Positions 62,141 to 64,000 of a DNA stretch of 64,000 bases are shown here, piece by piece. Source of the stretch: Mycobacterium kyogaense (lineage in GTDB: Bacteria; Actinomycetota; Actinomycetes; Mycobacteriales; Mycobacteriaceae); the NCBI RefSeq assembly GCF_003254575.1, contig NZ_QJUA01000001.1, forward strand, positions 62,001 to 126,000, in the 5' to 3' direction. The notes under the pieces were generated by a model, which ran no database searches, was not told the DNA's origin, and saw only the letters and a list, made by a program, of their open reading frames with translations. Numbering within the stretch: position 1 is the first letter of the stretch; each line of letters starts with the position of its first letter. Both the position numbers and the translations under genes were made by a program.

Positions 62141-62898
62141 GCGGGCCGGGGACGAACGAGCTGCAGGGTCGCACCGCCCTGGTGACGGGAGGGGCGAGCG
62201 GTATCGGCGCGGCGTGCGCCCGCGAACTCGCTTCCCGCGGGGTGTCCGTCACGGTGGCCGACATCGACGATGTCGGCGCCAAGACGCTGGCCCAGGAGAT
62301 CGGTGGCACGGCATGGTCGCTGGACCTGTCGGATGTCTCGGCGCTGGAGGACCTGCAGCTCGAGGTCGACATCCTGGTCAACAACGCCGGCATCCAGAGC
62401 ATCAGCGAGATCGAAGAGTTTCCCCCGGACCGCTTCCGCGTGATGTTGGCGCTGATGGTCGAGGCGCCGTTCCTGTTGATCCGGGCGGCGCTGCCGCACA
62501 TGTACCGCGAGGGCTATGGACGCATCGTCAACATCTCGTCCATCCACGGGCTGCGGGCGTCACCCTTCAAGGTGGCCTATGTGACGGCCAAGCATGCGCT
62601 CGAAGGGCTGTCCAAGGTCACGGCGCTGGAGGGCGGGCCCCACGGCGTCACCAGCAACTGCGTGAATCCGGGCTACGTTCGAACCCCGTTGGTGACAAAG
62701 CAGATCGCCGACCAGGCGCGAACACATAACATCCCTGAGGATCAAGTGATCACCGACATCCTCCTCAAGGAGAGTGCGGTCAAGCGGCTCGTCGAGCCGG
62801 AGGAGGTCAGCGCATTGGTGGCATGGCTGGCGACACCCGCGGCAGGGATGGTCACCGGGGCGTCGTACACGATGGACGGCGGGTGGAGCGCCCGTTGA
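62137..62898 (+). CDS. 3-hydroxybutyrate dehydrogenase (SDR)
   Basis: A 253-residue short-chain dehydrogenase. NAD motif TGGASGIGAACAREL (about 17), NNAGIQ (about 85), NISSIHG and catalytic Tyr-Lys in AYVTAKHALEGLSK (about 147-151), then VNPGYVRTPLV. The stretch PFKVAYVTAKH and QIADQARTHNIPE closely resemble bacterial BdhA, which oxidises 3-hydroxybutyrate to acetoacetate. Its ATG overlaps the transporter stop; the next gene, acetoacetyl-CoA synthetase, would use the product, supporting the call. Confidence 0.88.
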   Translation: MSGPGTNELQGRTALVTGGASGIGAACARELASRGVSVTVADIDDVGAKTLAQEIGGTAWSLDLSDVSALEDLQLEVDILVNNAGIQSISEIEEFPPDRFRVMLALMVEAPFLLIRAALPHMYREGYGRIVNISSIHGLRASPFKVAYVTAKHALEGLSKVTALEGGPHGVTSNCVNPGYVRTPLVTKQIADQARTHNIPEDQVITDILLKESAVKRLVEPEEVSALVAWLATPAAGMVTGASYTMDGGWSAR

Positions 62899-64000
62899 CG
62901 ACGACGACCGAGACGCCGCAGTGGGTGCCCTCCGAGGACGACATCGCCCGCGCGCGGGTCACGGATTTCGCGCGGTTCGCCGAGCAGCGGACCGGCGGTG
63001 CCTATCCCGACTACCACGCCCTGTGGCAGTGGTCGGTCGACGACCTCGAAGCGTTCTGGTCGGCGCTGTGGGACTACTTCGACCTCGGTGACCGCGGTTC
63101 GACCGTCCTCGAGAGCACCGAGATGCCTGGCGCGCAGTGGTTTCCGCGAACCACCTGCAACTACGTCGACGCGATCGTGCGCAACGCCCGCTCCGACCGC
63201 CCCGCGATCATCTCGGTCAGCGAGAGCGGACCGGACCGCGAGATGTCGTGGGACGAACTGCTCGGGCGCACCGCGGCGTTCGCGGAGAAACTTCGTGCCA
63301 GCGGCGTGGCTGCCGGCGATCGCGTGGTGGGCTACCTGCCCAACATCGCAGAGGCGGTCATCGCGTTCCTCGCGACCGCCAGCATCGGCGCGGTGTGGAG
63401 TGCCTGCGGTCAGGACTACTCGGCCAAGGCTGCGCTGGATCGGCTCGGCCAGCTGGAACCCACTGTGCTCGTGGCTGCCGATGGCTATCACTTCGCCGGC
63501 AAGTACCGCGACAAGCGTGCTGACGTCGCGGCACTGCGCGAGGGACTGCCCACGCTGAAAGCCACATTCACGCTGACCGATCTCGAGGAGGTCAGCGCGC
63601 GTGGCCTCGACAGCGTGGCCGTGCCGTTCGATCATCCGCTGTGGATCCTGTTCTCCTCGGGCACCACCGGACTGCCGAAGGGAATCATGCACGGCCACGG
63701 CGGGGTCGTGGTCGAACACCTGAAAGCCGTTGCGCTGCAGTCTGACATCGGTTCCGAGGACACGTTCTTCTGGTACACCAGTCCCAGTTGGATGATGTGG
63801 AACTTCCAGGTCGCCGGTCTTCTGGTCGGCGCCACGATCGTCTGCTACGACGGCAGCCCCAATGCTCCAACCCCTGACGCCCTCTGGGGGATCGCGGCGC
63901 GCGTCGGTGCGACGGTCCTGGGCACCAGCCCCGGATACGTGCTGGGCTGCATCAAGGCTGACGCCGACCCCGCGCAGACCCACGACCTGTCGGCGCTGCG
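62895..64000 (+). CDS. Acetoacetyl-CoA synthetase, 5' part
   Basis: Activates acetoacetate with ATP and CoA. About 368 codons are present; the gene runs off the window. TTG 62895 overlaps the dehydrogenase stop (TTGA) and is the only start that fits. The N-terminus has an ACAS_N-type segment (YHALWQWSVDDLEAFWSALWDYFDL) and the AMP-binding signature SSGTTGLPKGI (about 256), then TFFWYTSPSWMMWNF, typical of acetoacetyl-CoA synthetases rather than acetyl-CoA synthetase. It completes a 3-hydroxybutyrate utilisation operon. Confidence 0.88.
   Translation, partial: MTTTTETPQWVPSEDDIARARVTDFARFAEQRTGGAYPDYHALWQWSVDDLEAFWSALWDYFDLGDRGSTVLESTEMPGAQWFPRTTCNYVDAIVRNARSDRPAIISVSESGPDREMSWDELLGRTAAFAEKLRASGVAAGDRVVGYLPNIAEAVIAFLATASIGAVWSACGQDYSAKAALDRLGQLEPTVLVAADGYHFAGKYRDKRADVAALREGLPTLKATFTLTDLEEVSARGLDSVAVPFDHPLWILFSSGTTGLPKGIMHGHGGVVVEHLKAVALQSDIGSEDTFFWYTSPSWMMWNFQVAGLLVGATIVCYDGSPNAPTPDALWGIAARVGATVLGTSPGYVLGCIKADADPAQTHDLSAL

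Overview
The window is high-GC chromosomal DNA from a Mycobacterium/Mycolicibacterium-type actinomycete, most likely an environmental rapid grower. Gene content and order follow the M. tuberculosis Rv3567c-Rv3624c segment over almost the whole length: hpt, lpqG, ephA, ftsH-fol, panC-coaX-lysS-lsr2-clpC1, lpqF-mhuD, mutY-canB, disA-radA-lpqE-carD-ispF-cysS-rlmB, kstR-fadE34-kshB-hsaADCB. Many starts are GTG, and several genes have a TANNNT box about 6-8 nt before the start codon, the arrangement of mycobacterial leaderless promoters. I see no rRNA, tRNA, insertion sequence, prophage or CRISPR array.

Layout. 1-5.7 kb: the 3' end of hpt, a molybdopterin oxidoreductase, the LpqG lipoprotein, an unusual protein joining a TetR-type helix-turn-helix, one membrane segment and a PE-PPE hydrolase domain, and an epoxide hydrolase. 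5.9-17.3 kb: ftsH, then the folate operon folE-P-B-K with DUF3180, a membrane protein, DUF2520-panC-coaX, lysS and lsr2. 17.6-28 kb: clpC1, a cobalamin riboswitch with cbtB-cbtA and a phosphatase-like gene, lpqF-mhuD (haem degradation), a GlxA-type regulator, mutY, carbonic anhydrase and a membrane protein. 28-36 kb: the radA-disA pair, lpqE, carD, ispF, cysS, rlmB, an ArsB/NhaD-type transporter and a beta-lactamase-fold protein.

37-48 kb is a metal-homeostasis block placed between the Rv3577 and Rv3575c equivalents: Zn-independent ribosomal protein L31 (rpmE2), a TIGR03943/permease pair, pacL1-ctpC, an MFS/ArsR divergent pair, pxpA, a COG0523 GTPase and a ZnuABC-type importer. Zur-like palindromes lie before rpmE2, the GTPase and znuA. 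In the last two they overlap the putative leaderless promoters, so one regulator could switch the block on in zinc starvation. A second, altered metal-binding lipoprotein and otsB follow the LacI gene.

50.5-59 kb is the cholesterol-ring catabolism cluster under KstR, with recognisable KstR boxes. 59-64 kb replaces nat with a lipase-like hydrolase and a LysR-controlled operon (MHS transporter, 3-hydroxybutyrate dehydrogenase, acetoacetyl-CoA synthetase) that looks like uptake and use of ketone bodies.

Most notable: two essential-pathway genes expected from synteny are absent from their usual slots (panD between panC and coaX; ispD between carD and ispF); the TetR-HTH/PE-PPE fusion; Zur palindromes fused to leaderless promoters; near-identical leaderless start regions of lysS and cysS; and tandem-repeat C-terminal tails on FolP and FolB.
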